Of a stretch of DNA of 9,224 nt, positions 1 to 7,142 are shown piece by piece. The position numbers were made by a program, and so were the translations under genes. The stretch is taken from NCBI GenBank assembly GCA_027620395.1, contig JAQBZY010000033.1:1-9224 (forward strand). The letters are read 5' to 3'. The notes below the pieces were generated by a model. That model was not told the DNA's origin. It did no database searches and was given only the letters and a program-made list of their open reading frames with translations. How positions within the stretch are numbered: the first letter of the stretch is position 1; every line of letters begins with the position of its first letter. The stretch is from Pseudomonadota bacterium (GTDB lineage Bacteria > Pseudomonadota > Alphaproteobacteria > Rhodospirillales > Casp-alpha2).

Positions 1-475
1 AAAGCTTGGGTTGGTTCAGCAACGATTTCGCCAGCGAGACTCGGGTCGACTGCCCGGCCGACAGGCTGCCGGTCGGGCGGTCGACGAAGGCGCCCAAATT
101 AAGTTCCCGCACCAGTTCGTCGATCCGCGCCGGAACGGCGACAAGCCCATAAAGCCGCCCGTAAACCAGAAGGTTTTCGCGGACCGTGAGGCGCTTCGGC
201 AGATCGACATAGGGGGACGAAAAATTCATTTGCGCCAGCGCCACCGTTCGGTCGGCGAGCATGTCCTGACCAAGAACGCTGATCGTGCCGGCATCCGGCA
301 CCAGAAGTCCCAACAGCATGGCGATGGTCGTCGTCTTGCCGGCGCCGTTGCCGCCAAGGATCCCGAGCATGGTTCCGGGTTCGACTGTGAACGTAATGCC
401 ATCGACAGCGTGGACGCCGCCAAAATTCTTATAAAGGCCGTTGACGGCGACCACCGCCGCGCCGGGTCCGGTCAT
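1..475 (-). CDS. ABC transporter ATP-binding protein, N-terminal part (runs off the left edge)
   Basis: This is the nucleotide-binding subunit of an ABC transporter, which hydrolyses ATP at the cytoplasmic face of the membrane to drive an unidentified permease. Translating the minus strand from the ATG at 475 gives 158 residues before the window ends. Visible motifs are the Walker A loop GGNGAGKTT at about residues 41-49, a Q-loop glutamine in LAQMNFSS at about 82, and the signature LSAGQ at about 138-142. Walker B and the H-loop lie off the window. The stretch MNFSSPYVDLPKRLTVRENL and the LSAGQ-STR-V-LAKSLL style fit the single-domain ATPases paired with ABC-2 type permeases (COG1131-like). 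That subclass and export direction are inference. Its ATG overlaps the stop of the upstream EAL-like gene as ATGA, so the two are probably translationally coupled. The substrate cannot be told from what is visible. Confidence 0.9.
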   Translation of the reverse strand, partial: MTGPGAAVVAVNGLYKNFGGVHAVDGITFTVEPGTMLGILGGNGAGKTTTIAMLLGLLVPDAGTISVLGQDMLADRTVALAQMNFSSPYVDLPKRLTVRENLLVYGRLYGLVAVPARIDELVRELNLGAFVDRPTGSLSAGQSTRVSLAKSLLNQPKL

Positions 476-1761
476 TCCTCGTCCGAATCCGGCTCGGAAC
501 TACGCTCGATCCGACGCTTCAGCTTCAAAAGATCGCGGCGACGGCCGTCCTCGGCGATCAAGTTTTCGATGAATCGTCCTTGATAGCGCTCGATACCGAC
601 GCTGCGGCCGAAGTCGACGGCTTCGCGGTTATCGCAGCGGCAGAGAATCCACTTATCGGCCCCGTCGCGTTCCAGCAGTTTCTTCAGAAAATCGCTCACA
701 TCGTCGCCACCGTCAACGAGAGTCGGATTCCAAACCAGCTTGGCCATGTCGATGCCGAGCCGCTTGCGGTCGATGATGCTGAGGGTTTCCGTGGTCAGAC
801 CATCCAGGCACACCCGATAGCCCTTGGTTTGGACAAAGTCGCGGGCGAATAGATAGGCGTTCAAATCGGAAAAAATGTCTTCCTTCTGCAACTCGATGAC
901 CATGGCGCCGCGGCGCGCCGCCGTGAGATTGTCGTCGAACGATTGAAACTGATCCGAGAGCAGGGTCTTGACGTTGATATTGAAGCTGATGTCGCCGGAA
1001 ATCGACACCGCGTCGGTCTTCATCAGCATGGACAACACGCGGCGATCCAGGGTCTCGGTGAAATGCTGAAACAGCCAGCGGTTGGAAACCAGATTGACCC
1101 CCGGCAGGACGGTCTCGCGTAGATCCTGGATCGAAATATAGAGTTCGCTGAAAAGTTGCTCCGGGACCATCTTTCCGTCGACTCGGCAGATGAATTGACG
1201 GCGCACGAGATTTGAAAGATCGGATCGTGACAGCGCTTCCTCGACCCTGGAAAGGACGGCCGGCGTCAGCGGCTCACCTTTCTTTTGTTTTTCCTTCAGC
1301 CGTTGGCGGGCGTCCATGCGGCTGCGAACTTCGATGACCCGCTTTTCCTCGGCTTCGGCAAGCCCATTCACCAGTTGCAGTATTTCCTCATATTGAGTCT
1401 CGGCATCGTACCAGGATGCGAAATCCCGGCCACCCTTGCCGTCCTCCTCGACCAACGGATCATCGCTGAACATGAAGCGGACTTTTTGCACCACCGTCTC
1501 GACCTGCGGCCGGGCCGACGACTTGAAGACCAGGAACAGATCCGAGTTCTTCAACATGAAAACCTGACCGCTCATCGCTTTGATGATCGGCTCGAACCCG
1601 GAAGATGCCATCCGAATATGTTGTTCGCGGCGGTTGAACGGGCGCAAATGCGAGAGATGGATGTGCACCAGGTGCCGCCCCTTACGGTGGCTTTCCAATC
1701 GGTGCACGTAGTCGACCAGCAATTTTTCCTGCGGCGGTAGTTTTTCCGGTTGTGTGGCCAT
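472..1761 (-). CDS. Degenerate EAL-domain protein, second of a tandem pair (429 aa)
   Basis: No catalytic function can be assigned. Residues from about 185 to 402 follow the order of an EAL domain. SELY sits near 205-208 where the EAL triad belongs. FNINV (260-264) sits at the usual Asn strand, VIEL (288-291) at the conserved Glu strand, RVCLDGL (316-322) where DDFG is expected, MAKLVW (339-344) at the Lys strand, and GIERYQGRFI (389-398) at the usual GxxxxQGxxF end. The EAL Glu and the second Asp of DDFG are absent, so phosphodiesterase activity is unlikely. Residues 30-105 (HIHLSHLR..NRREQH, then NSDLFLVF) faintly recall a GGDEF domain without its signature. A charged, probably helical segment (135-165) joins the halves, and the tail is basic then acidic. 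No signal peptide or membrane segment is evident, so it is probably cytoplasmic. It starts 5 nt after its paralogue's stop with only a weak ribosome site, which suggests coupling. Confidence 0.8.
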   Translation of the reverse strand: MATQPEKLPPQEKLLVDYVHRLESHRKGRHLVHIHLSHLRPFNRREQHIRMASSGFEPIIKAMSGQVFMLKNSDLFLVFKSSARPQVETVVQKVRFMFSDDPLVEEDGKGGRDFASWYDAETQYEEILQLVNGLAEAEEKRVIEVRSRMDARQRLKEKQKKGEPLTPAVLSRVEEALSRSDLSNLVRRQFICRVDGKMVPEQLFSELYISIQDLRETVLPGVNLVSNRWLFQHFTETLDRRVLSMLMKTDAVSISGDISFNINVKTLLSDQFQSFDDNLTAARRGAMVIELQKEDIFSDLNAYLFARDFVQTKGYRVCLDGLTTETLSIIDRKRLGIDMAKLVWNPTLVDGGDDVSDFLKKLLERDGADKWILCRCDNREAVDFGRSVGIERYQGRFIENLIAEDGRRRDLLKLKRRIERSSEPDSDEE

Positions 1762-1766
1762 GACCG

Positions 1767-3038
1767 CTATCCGCTCACTTCACTGGTTTTCTTGATCGTT
1801 CGCGCCTTCGGCTTGACCTTCGAACGCGACATCGCCTCGACCAGCTTGTCGATAAAATAGCCTTGGAACCGGTTGATGCCGAGCGCCAGGCCCCATTTGA
1901 CCGCTTTTTCCGAGTCGACACTGGAAAGCACGATGCTATCGGCGCCGGCGTTGCGGACGGTTTCCTTGAAATTATCGAGCCGCCCGTCGGTGGCATCGTC
2001 TTCGAACTCCTTGCCCCAGGCAATTTTCAAAAAATCGGTCCTGAGAGTTGCCGGGTCGAAGAACTGCAGCGACAGCGGATTGATGCCGTCGGCGACGACC
2101 CGATAGCCACGCTCCTGCAACATGTCCCTAGCGTAACCGAAAGTGTTCATGTCGGCGAAGATGTCGATGATCTGCATCTCGATGACAATCTTGTCGGCAT
2201 GCTCGCCGACCATCCGGTTGAACTGAGCAAAGTCCCGCGACAGAACCGTGGCGACATTGAGGTTAATGCTCATCCGAGCATCCTTCTCGGCGAAATCGCG
2301 CCGGCTCATTACCGCCAGCATTCTTTTATCGAGGGTCTCAGTCAGGAACTGAAACAACCACGCGCTGGTGAACAAATTGACGCCGGGCGCGATGCGGTCC
2401 TTCAGTTCGGAAACCGCAATGTAGTGTTCGCGGAACACCACTTCGCCGGCCGAGCCAGGTTTGATGCGGATGCAGGTCTGATGCTTGATCAAATCGGCGA
2501 TCCGGGTGACCTGCAATTTCTGATTGATGACCGCCAAGTTTTTGGCCGTCAGGGGTTCGCCCTGATTTTTCTGGTTTTCGTCGGCCTTGCCGCGGCGGCG
2601 CTCCTCGATCAGAATCTCGGCCTGAACCGAAAGCTCCGTCATCGCAGATAGAAAGGCGGCGAAGTCCTCGGTGCTTGAGAGATCGTACCAAGTGCAGAAC
2701 GTGTCTTCGAAATCATCCTCGGAGTCAGTCAACGGATCCTCGCTGAACAGCGAGCGGACCTTGGTGATATAGGGGTCGATGTCATCGACCATGACGTCGT
2801 GGCAAAGCAGCGCCATGTCGCCGGTCATCATGGTGTAAAGAATGGCGTCGGCGCTGTTCACCAGATTGTCGAAGGAACGGGCGGCGATATTCAAAAAATG
2901 CTGCTGGCGGTTGGCGGCGCGCAATTTGGACAGATGCAGATGAACGGCAAAGTAACCGGCCGGCGAATTCTCGATCCGGCTCAGCTTCTCCAGGATATGC
3001 GCTTCCTGGGTGGTGGATTTATCAAATGGCTCCGCCAT
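1767..3038 (-). CDS. Degenerate EAL-domain protein, first of a tandem pair (423 aa)
   Basis: This is a paralogue of the next gene along its whole length. Shared blocks include HLSxLRxxNRxxxH near 35-47, KVRxxFSxDPL near 93-103, GEPLT near 160-164, PGVNL near 218-222, WLFQxxTETLDxR near 227-239, IExQxxDIFxDxN near 286-298, and ARDxxQxxGYRVxxDG near 303-318. The C-terminal half follows EAL topology but carries REH (203-205) where the EAL triad should be, and ADGIN (316-320) instead of DDFG. The strand Asn (INLNV, 258-262), Glu (IEM, 286-288) and Lys (FLKIAW, 336-341) persist. MTGDMALL (71-78) occupies the place of a GGDEF motif and is degenerate. It is therefore most likely a non-catalytic c-di-GMP-binding or protein-binding module; that role is inference. 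The ATG at 3038 is chosen because AAAGGA (3045-3050) lies 6 nt upstream. The gene is divergent from the phosphatase and heads the operon leading to the ABC ATPase. Confidence 0.8.
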   Translation of the reverse strand: MAEPFDKSTTQEAHILEKLSRIENSPAGYFAVHLHLSKLRAANRQQHFLNIAARSFDNLVNSADAILYTMMTGDMALLCHDVMVDDIDPYITKVRSLFSEDPLTDSEDDFEDTFCTWYDLSSTEDFAAFLSAMTELSVQAEILIEERRRGKADENQKNQGEPLTAKNLAVINQKLQVTRIADLIKHQTCIRIKPGSAGEVVFREHYIAVSELKDRIAPGVNLFTSAWLFQFLTETLDKRMLAVMSRRDFAEKDARMSINLNVATVLSRDFAQFNRMVGEHADKIVIEMQIIDIFADMNTFGYARDMLQERGYRVVADGINPLSLQFFDPATLRTDFLKIAWGKEFEDDATDGRLDNFKETVRNAGADSIVLSSVDSEKAVKWGLALGINRFQGYFIDKLVEAMSRSKVKPKARTIKKTSEVSG

Positions 3039-3044
3039 ATGCTA

Positions 3045-3050
3045 TCCTTT
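3045..3050 (-). promoter_or_regulatory. Shine-Dalgarno of the first EAL-like gene
   Basis: AAAGGA on the minus strand lies 6 nt before the ATG at 3038. It is the only strong ribosome-binding site in the left operon and supports that start. The two downstream genes have weak sites and appear to rely on coupling. Confidence 0.75.
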
Positions 3051-3054
3051 AAGA

Positions 3055-3077
3055 TTAACGGATTTCGAAACCGTTAA
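3055..3077. promoter_or_regulatory. Inverted repeat in the divergent promoter region (possible operator or leader hairpin)
   Basis: TTAACGG (3055-3061) and CCGTTAA (3071-3077) are perfect 7-bp inverted arms. The 9-nt centre ATTTCGAAA contains the further palindrome TTTCGAAA. The element ends 4 nt before the Shine-Dalgarno of the minus-strand EAL-like gene. It is AT-richer than its surroundings. It could be an operator for a dimeric regulator acting on one or both divergent units, or a stem-loop in the leader of the leftward mRNA. The symmetry is seen directly; the role is inference. Confidence 0.5.
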
Positions 3078-3099
3078 CCAACCTCCCCAAGGGTTGCCC

Positions 3100-3123
3100 G
3101 GGGTCCACCGAGGGGACCCCCTC
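3100..3123. repeat. GC-rich overlapping inverted repeats upstream of the phosphatase gene
   Basis: GGGGTCC (3100-3106) and GGACCCC (3114-3120) are perfect 7-bp inverted arms around a 7-nt spacer. This would be a very stable RNA stem-loop in the leader of the rightward gene if transcription starts upstream. A second, overlapping symmetry is GAGGGG (3110-3115) and CCCCTC (3118-3123) around a 2-nt centre, which suits DNA rather than RNA pairing. No T-run follows on either strand, so it does not look like an intrinsic terminator. In GC-rich DNA some such symmetry arises by chance. Confidence 0.4.
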
Positions 3124-3163
3124 TGGGCACCCGGTGACGCCGAAAGGCATTGTGACAGAGCCC

Positions 3164-3916
3164 ATGCGACGGTTCCAGGAGTTCCGGTCCTCGCCGCAGC
3201 GCCATCCGGGCTTGGACATCCCGGATGGGCTCAGACTCTATGCCATCGGCGATATCCATGGCCGCCTCGATCTACTGCGCCGCCTGGACCGGCTGATCGC
3301 CGCCGACGCCCTGGCCAGCCCGGCCGATCGACGGCTTATCGTCTTTCTCGGCGACTATGTCGACCGCGGCCCGGATTCCGCCGGTGTCATCGCCAGTCTG
3401 ATCAATGACCGGCCAGCCGATGTCGAGACGGTTTTTCTCAAGGGCAATCACGAGGATTTCATGCTCGACGCCATCGACGGCGGGGGCAAGGGCTTGACCT
3501 GGCTGATGAACGGCGGCGAGCAAACGCTCGAGAGCTATGGCATTGATGCCGGCCCGCTATTCGACTCGCCGGAGCGGATCGGCGAGATCATCCGCGGACG
3601 GTTGCCGGCGGCGCACCTTGGGTTCCTGCGCGGGCTGAAGACCAAACATGCGGTCGGCGGCGTCTATTTCGCCCATGCCGGCGTCGATCCGGATCGATCC
3701 CTGGACGATCAACGCGCCACCGATCTGATGTGGATCCGAGACCGGTTTTTGCATTCAGGAAAGGACCTCGGCGCCGTCGTCGTGCACGGCCACACCCCGG
3801 TCCTGGCACCGGAGGTGTTCGACAACCGGATCAATTGCGATACCGGCGCCTACGCCACCGACCGGTTGACGGCAGCGGTCCTGGAGCTCGATCAATTGCG
3901 CTTCCTCCAGACATGA
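3164..3916 (+). CDS. PPP-family metallophosphatase (serine/threonine protein phosphatase-like)
   Basis: This is a metal-dependent phosphatase of the calcineurin-like fold, in the bacterial PPP group that includes PrpA/PrpB and Ap4A-hydrolase-like enzymes. Counting from the ATG at 3164 (250 aa), the full metal and phosphate motif series is present: GDIHGR (29-34), GDYVDRG (63-69), GNHE (94-97), HAGV (171-174) and HGHTP (208-212). INCDTGA (223-229) closes the fold. It is expected to be a soluble cytoplasmic enzyme using two divalent metals. The physiological substrate (phosphoprotein, dinucleotide or other) cannot be told from sequence. The start is uncertain. In-frame GTG codons occur at 3134 and 3152, and GAAAGG (3142-3147) lies 4 nt before the GTG at 3152. 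The ATG at 3164 has only a weak AGAG nearby, but all motifs lie well inside any of these choices. It is divergent from the EAL-like operon and 67 nt before the nucleotide-sugar cluster. Confidence 0.9.
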   Translation: MRRFQEFRSSPQRHPGLDIPDGLRLYAIGDIHGRLDLLRRLDRLIAADALASPADRRLIVFLGDYVDRGPDSAGVIASLINDRPADVETVFLKGNHEDFMLDAIDGGGKGLTWLMNGGEQTLESYGIDAGPLFDSPERIGEIIRGRLPAAHLGFLRGLKTKHAVGGVYFAHAGVDPDRSLDDQRATDLMWIRDRFLHSGKDLGAVVVHGHTPVLAPEVFDNRINCDTGAYATDRLTAAVLELDQLRFLQT

Positions 3917-3918
3917 TT

Positions 3919-3935
3919 GGAAAACCGGCTTTTCC
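3919..3935 (+). terminator. Weak stem-loop after the phosphatase gene
   Basis: GGAAAA (3919-3924) and TTTTCC (3930-3935) form a 6-bp stem around a 5-nt loop, 3 nt after the phosphatase stop. The T residues are inside the stem and the following bases are C-rich, so this is not a convincing intrinsic terminator. It may instead be an attenuating or mRNA-protecting hairpin between the phosphatase and the sugar cluster, or chance. Confidence 0.25.
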
Positions 3936-3968
3936 CCGAGGGAGCCCGATGCTACGGTCCCGAAACAC

Positions 3969-3975
3969 AAAGGGG
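3969..3975 (+). promoter_or_regulatory. Shine-Dalgarno of the UDP-glucuronate decarboxylase gene
   Basis: AAAGGGG lies 8 nt before the ATG at 3984. It decides in favour of that start over the in-frame GTG at 3975, which overlaps the site itself. Confidence 0.75.
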
Positions 3976-3983
3976 TGCCGCCG

Positions 3984-4937
3984 ATGTCTGCTAAGTCTCT
4001 GCTAGCAAAGAAAGTGCTAGTGACCGGCGGGGCCGGGTTCATCGGCTCGCATCTTTGCGAGCGCCTCGTCGCCAGGGGCGATGACGTCATCTGCGTCGAT
4101 AATTTTTTCACCGGCAGCAAGGCCAACGTCGCGCACCTTCTCAAAGCACAAAATTTCGAGCTGATGCGCCACGACGTGACCTTTCCGCTCTATGTCGAGG
4201 TCGATGAAATATACAATCTCGCCTGCCCGGCCTCGCCGGTTCATTACCAATACGATCCGGTGCAAACGACAAAGACCAGCGTGCATGGCGCGATCAACAT
4301 GCTGGGCCTGGCCAAGCGGACGCAGGCAAAAATTCTGCAGGCCTCGACCAGCGAGGTGTACGGCGATCCGGAAATCCATCCGCAGCCGGAAAGTTACCGC
4401 GGCAGCGTCAATCCGATCGGGCCCCGGGCCTGCTACGACGAGGGAAAGCGCTGTGCCGAGACGCTGTTTTTTGATTATTTTCGCCAGCACAAGTTGAATA
4501 TCCGGGTGTGCCGTATCTTCAACACCTACGGCCCCCGAATGCACCCGAACGATGGCCGCGTGGTCTCCAATTTCATTGTTCAGGCGCTTCAAAATGAGCC
4601 GGTGACGCTATATGGCGATGGCCAGCAGACCCGGTCATTTTGTTTCGTCGATGATCTGGTCGAGGCGATGATCCGGCTGATGGACGCGCCGGACGATGTC
4701 ACGGGTCCCATCAATCTGGGCAATCCCGGCGAATTCACGATCCGCGAGCTGGCCGAAAAGGTGATCGCCAAGACCGGATCGACATCCAAGATCAGCCTGA
4801 AACCATTGCCGGCCGATGACCCGATGCAGCGCTGTCCCGACATCCGGCTGGCCAAGGAAAAGCTCGGCTGGACCCCCGGCATTGATCTCGACGCCGGCCT
4901 GGACCGGACCATCGCCTATTTCCGGGGGATTCTCTGA
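3984..4937 (+). CDS. UDP-glucuronate decarboxylase (UDP-xylose synthase), NAD-dependent SDR
   Basis: This enzyme converts UDP-glucuronate to UDP-xylose through a 4-keto intermediate, using tightly bound NAD+. From the ATG at 3984 the protein is 317 aa, normal for soluble bacterial members with no N-terminal membrane anchor. The Rossmann motif TGGAGFIGS is at 14-22. [18 protein letters not shown] (78-95) is a hallmark of this family. The catalytic series Thr122 and Glu124 (in STSEVYG), Tyr151 and Lys155 (in YDEGK) has the spacing known from human UXS. An Arg at 283 within [10 protein letters not shown] fits the substrate-binding arginine. [18 protein letters not shown] and [19 protein letters not shown] further support the family over dTDP-glucose 4,6-dehydratase. 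The UDP-glucose dehydrogenase needed to supply UDP-glucuronate is not in the window. It leads the cluster with the fused oxidoreductase, gmhA and hldE, so xylose is probably added to LPS or an exopolysaccharide (inference). Confidence 0.9.
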   Translation: MSAKSLLAKKVLVTGGAGFIGSHLCERLVARGDDVICVDNFFTGSKANVAHLLKAQNFELMRHDVTFPLYVEVDEIYNLACPASPVHYQYDPVQTTKTSVHGAINMLGLAKRTQAKILQASTSEVYGDPEIHPQPESYRGSVNPIGPRACYDEGKRCAETLFFDYFRQHKLNIRVCRIFNTYGPRMHPNDGRVVSNFIVQALQNEPVTLYGDGQQTRSFCFVDDLVEAMIRLMDAPDDVTGPINLGNPGEFTIRELAEKVIAKTGSTSKISLKPLPADDPMQRCPDIRLAKEKLGWTPGIDLDAGLDRTIAYFRGIL

Positions 4938-4996
4938 ACCCGCCCGGGCCTTGCTCTTTCTTTGCAATCGGCTGAAAAAACAGGCAAAAAAGCGCC

Positions 4997-7141
4997 ATGA
5001 AGCAGGTCATCCAGTCCCGCCGCAGTGGCAAGCTGGCGCTCAAGGACGTGCCAGCGCCGAAAGTACGGTCAGGGCATCTGCTGGTCAGGACCCGGGCGTC
5101 GCTGATTTCCGCCGGCACCGAGCGGATGGTTGTCGAGTTCGCCCAGAAAAGCCTCTTGGGCAAGGCGCAGTCACGCCCCGACCTGGTCCGCAAGGTCGTC
5201 GACAAGGCCAAGCGCGAAGGCATCACGCAAGCCTTTAAGGCGGCGATGGCAAGGCTGGACGAGCCGTTGCCGCTCGGTTATTCCGCCGCCGGTGAGATCG
5301 TCGCCGTCGGACGCGGCCTTGAGGGCCGGTTCCGGGTCGGCGGCCGGGTCGCCATCGCCGGCGCCGGTATCGCCAATCATGCCGAATTGAACGTGGTGCC
5401 GGAGAATCTCGCCGCGTCCATTCCGGACGGCGTCGCCGACGAGGCGGCCTGCTACGGAACGCTGGGCGCCATCGCGCTGCACGCGGTCAGAAACGCCCAG
5501 GCCGGCCTTGGCGATGTCGTTGCCGTGATCGGTTGCGGCCTGGTCGGACAGTTGGCGTCGATGTTTCTGACCCTGCAAGGCGCCCGCGCCGTCGTCATCG
5601 ATCCGGACGCGGTTCGCCGCCAGTTGGCCCTGGAACTCGGCGCCGAATTGGCGCTCTCGCCCGACGATTCCGAAGCCGGGCGGCGGATCCAAGCCCTCAA
5701 TGGCGGCCTCGGCGCCGACGCCGTGATCATCGCCGCCGCCACCCCCTCGAGCGCGCCCTTCGCGCTTACCGCCGAGATCGCCCGCGACCGCGCCCGCGTC
5801 GTCATGGTTGGCCTGACCGGCACCGAATTTCCCTACCAGGGGTTCATGCAGAAGGAACTCAACCTGATCGTGTCGCGCTCTTACGGGCCTGGCCGCTACG
5901 ATTCCGACTATGAGGGCCGTGGCGTCAAATATCCACCCGGCTGGGTGCGTTGGACCGAGACCGAGAATCTCGCCGAAGCGCTTAGGCTGATGGCACCGGA
6001 ACGAAAACGCCGCCTCGATGTCGGACGATTGACGACGCACCGGTTCCCGCTCGCCGACGCCGCCGCGGCCTATGATCTGGTGACCGGCGGCGGCGAGTCG
6101 CACTTGGGCGTTGTCATTACCTATGGCGCCGAGCCGGTCGCGACGGTGTCAGCCAAGGTGTTCCGCCGCGATAAGACGGCGGCGGGCAATTGCGTCGTCG
6201 GCGCCATCGGCGGCGGCAATTTCGCCCGCGCCGTTCTGTTTCCGGCTCTCAAGGCGTTGCCCGGGGTGCGGTTACATACTCTCGCCACCCAGCGTGGCGC
6301 CACCGCCGAACACGGCGCCGAGACGTTCGGTTTCGAGATTGCCTCCGCCGACCACGACGCCGTCCTATCAGATCCGGCGATCAACGCCGTCGTCATCGCG
6401 ACCCGGCACGACAGCCATGCCGCGTTGACGGCAGCGGCGCTTCGGGCCGGCAAAAGCGTCTTCGTCGAAAAACCCCTGGCGCTCGATTTTGAACAATTGA
6501 ACGACGTCATCGCGGCCCGGAATGCGTCCGGCGGATTTTTGCAAGTCGGGTTCAACCGCCGCTTCGCGCCCAAGATTGCGGCGCTCAAGGCGCATCTTGG
6601 CGCCCGGCCGATGGTGCTTTCGATCCGCGTCAATGCCGGCGCCATCGAGGCCGGGCATTGGACCCAATCGGGCGACGAAGGCGGCGGCCGCGTGCTCGGA
6701 GAAATTTGCCATTTCGTCGATCTGGCGCGCCACATCGCCGGCGCGCCGATTGCTTACGTCCGCGCCGACGCCGCGGTTTCCGGCGCCGGCAACGGTGACG
6801 ACATCGCGGCGCAGATCGGATTTCGCGATGGCTCCTTGTCCAACATCGTCTACACCGCACAGGGCGACACCGCACTTTCCAAGGAACGAATCGAAGCCTT
6901 CGCCGGCGGCCGCGCCGCCGTCCTCGATGACTTCAGAACCTTGACCCTGTTCGCCGGCGGCAACGCCAAGACCTCGATATCGACCCAGGACAAGGGCCAC
7001 AAAGCCCAGATCGCCGCCTTCGTCGAAGCGGTCAGGGGGAATGGACCGGTGCCGATCGACGAAGCGGAATTGATCGAGACTTCGGCCGCGACCATCGCGC
7101 TGTTGCAAAGCCTTTGCACGGGCGAGCGGATCGATCTTTGA
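4997..7141 (+). CDS. Bi-domain oxidoreductase: zinc-less MDR dehydrogenase fused to Gfo/Idh/MocA oxidoreductase
   Basis: This is a 714-aa fusion of two NAD(P)-dependent oxidoreductases. Residues 1 to about 375 form a medium-chain dehydrogenase with a nucleotide-binding motif VIGCGLVGQL (177-186). At the usual catalytic-zinc positions it reads SAGTE (38-42) instead of CGTD, and LGYSAAGE (93-100) instead of the GHE type, so catalytic zinc is probably absent. Residues about 398-714 form a Gfo/Idh/MocA enzyme with GAIGGGNFA (402-410), the VEKP motif (490-493) whose Lys is usually catalytic, and GGGRVLGEICHFVDLARH (562-579) as the substrate-side helix. The same architecture is known as a 'bi-domain-containing oxidoreductase' family seen in polysaccharide loci, but I know no established substrate. 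The ribosome site is weak (AGG 12 nt upstream of the ATG at 4997). The stop is 1 nt from the gmhA start, so the gene is within the sugar operon. It probably oxidises or epimerises a sugar or nucleotide sugar (inference). Confidence 0.85.
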   Translation: MKQVIQSRRSGKLALKDVPAPKVRSGHLLVRTRASLISAGTERMVVEFAQKSLLGKAQSRPDLVRKVVDKAKREGITQAFKAAMARLDEPLPLGYSAAGEIVAVGRGLEGRFRVGGRVAIAGAGIANHAELNVVPENLAASIPDGVADEAACYGTLGAIALHAVRNAQAGLGDVVAVIGCGLVGQLASMFLTLQGARAVVIDPDAVRRQLALELGAELALSPDDSEAGRRIQALNGGLGADAVIIAAATPSSAPFALTAEIARDRARVVMVGLTGTEFPYQGFMQKELNLIVSRSYGPGRYDSDYEGRGVKYPPGWVRWTETENLAEALRLMAPERKRRLDVGRLTTHRFPLADAAAAYDLVTGGGESHLGVVITYGAEPVATVSAKVFRRDKTAAGNCVVGAIGGGNFARAVLFPALKALPGVRLHTLATQRGATAEHGAETFGFEIASADHDAVLSDPAINAVVIATRHDSHAALTAAALRAGKSVFVEKPLALDFEQLNDVIAARNASGGFLQVGFNRRFAPKIAALKAHLGARPMVLSIRVNAGAIEAGHWTQSGDEGGGRVLGEICHFVDLARHIAGAPIAYVRADAAVSGAGNGDDIAAQIGFRDGSLSNIVYTAQGDTALSKERIEAFAGGRAAVLDDFRTLTLFAGGNAKTSISTQDKGHKAQIAAFVEAVRGNGPVPIDEAELIETSAATIALLQSLCTGERIDL

Positions 7142-7142
7142 A

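Noticed and set aside
1863..2651. Plus-strand open frame (262 aa) opposite the first EAL-like gene
   Set aside because: The minus-strand frame has a paralogue next door and a good ribosome site, while this frame's translation has no recognisable features.
3049..3077. CtrA-type binding site suggested by several TTAA motifs
   Set aside because: The TTAA copies are not separated by the 7-nt spacing of the TTAA-N7-TTAA consensus.
3052..3081. Minus-strand sigma-70-like promoter (TTGGTT near 3081, TAATCT near 3057)
   Set aside because: The match to consensus is poor, and a transcription start from it would fall at or within the Shine-Dalgarno, leaving no usable leader.
4938..4996. GCCCGGGC palindrome followed by a T/C-rich run after the UDP-xylose synthase gene, as a terminator
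   Set aside because: The palindrome has no loop and cannot form a hairpin, and the T-run is interrupted. The gap is short and the genes look co-directional in one unit.
5171..6103. Long minus-strand open frame (310 aa) opposite the fused oxidoreductase
   Set aside because: It is antisense to a gene with clear family motifs, has a low-complexity Gly/Arg/Asp-rich translation and no recognisable domain. Long shadow frames are expected in GC-rich DNA.
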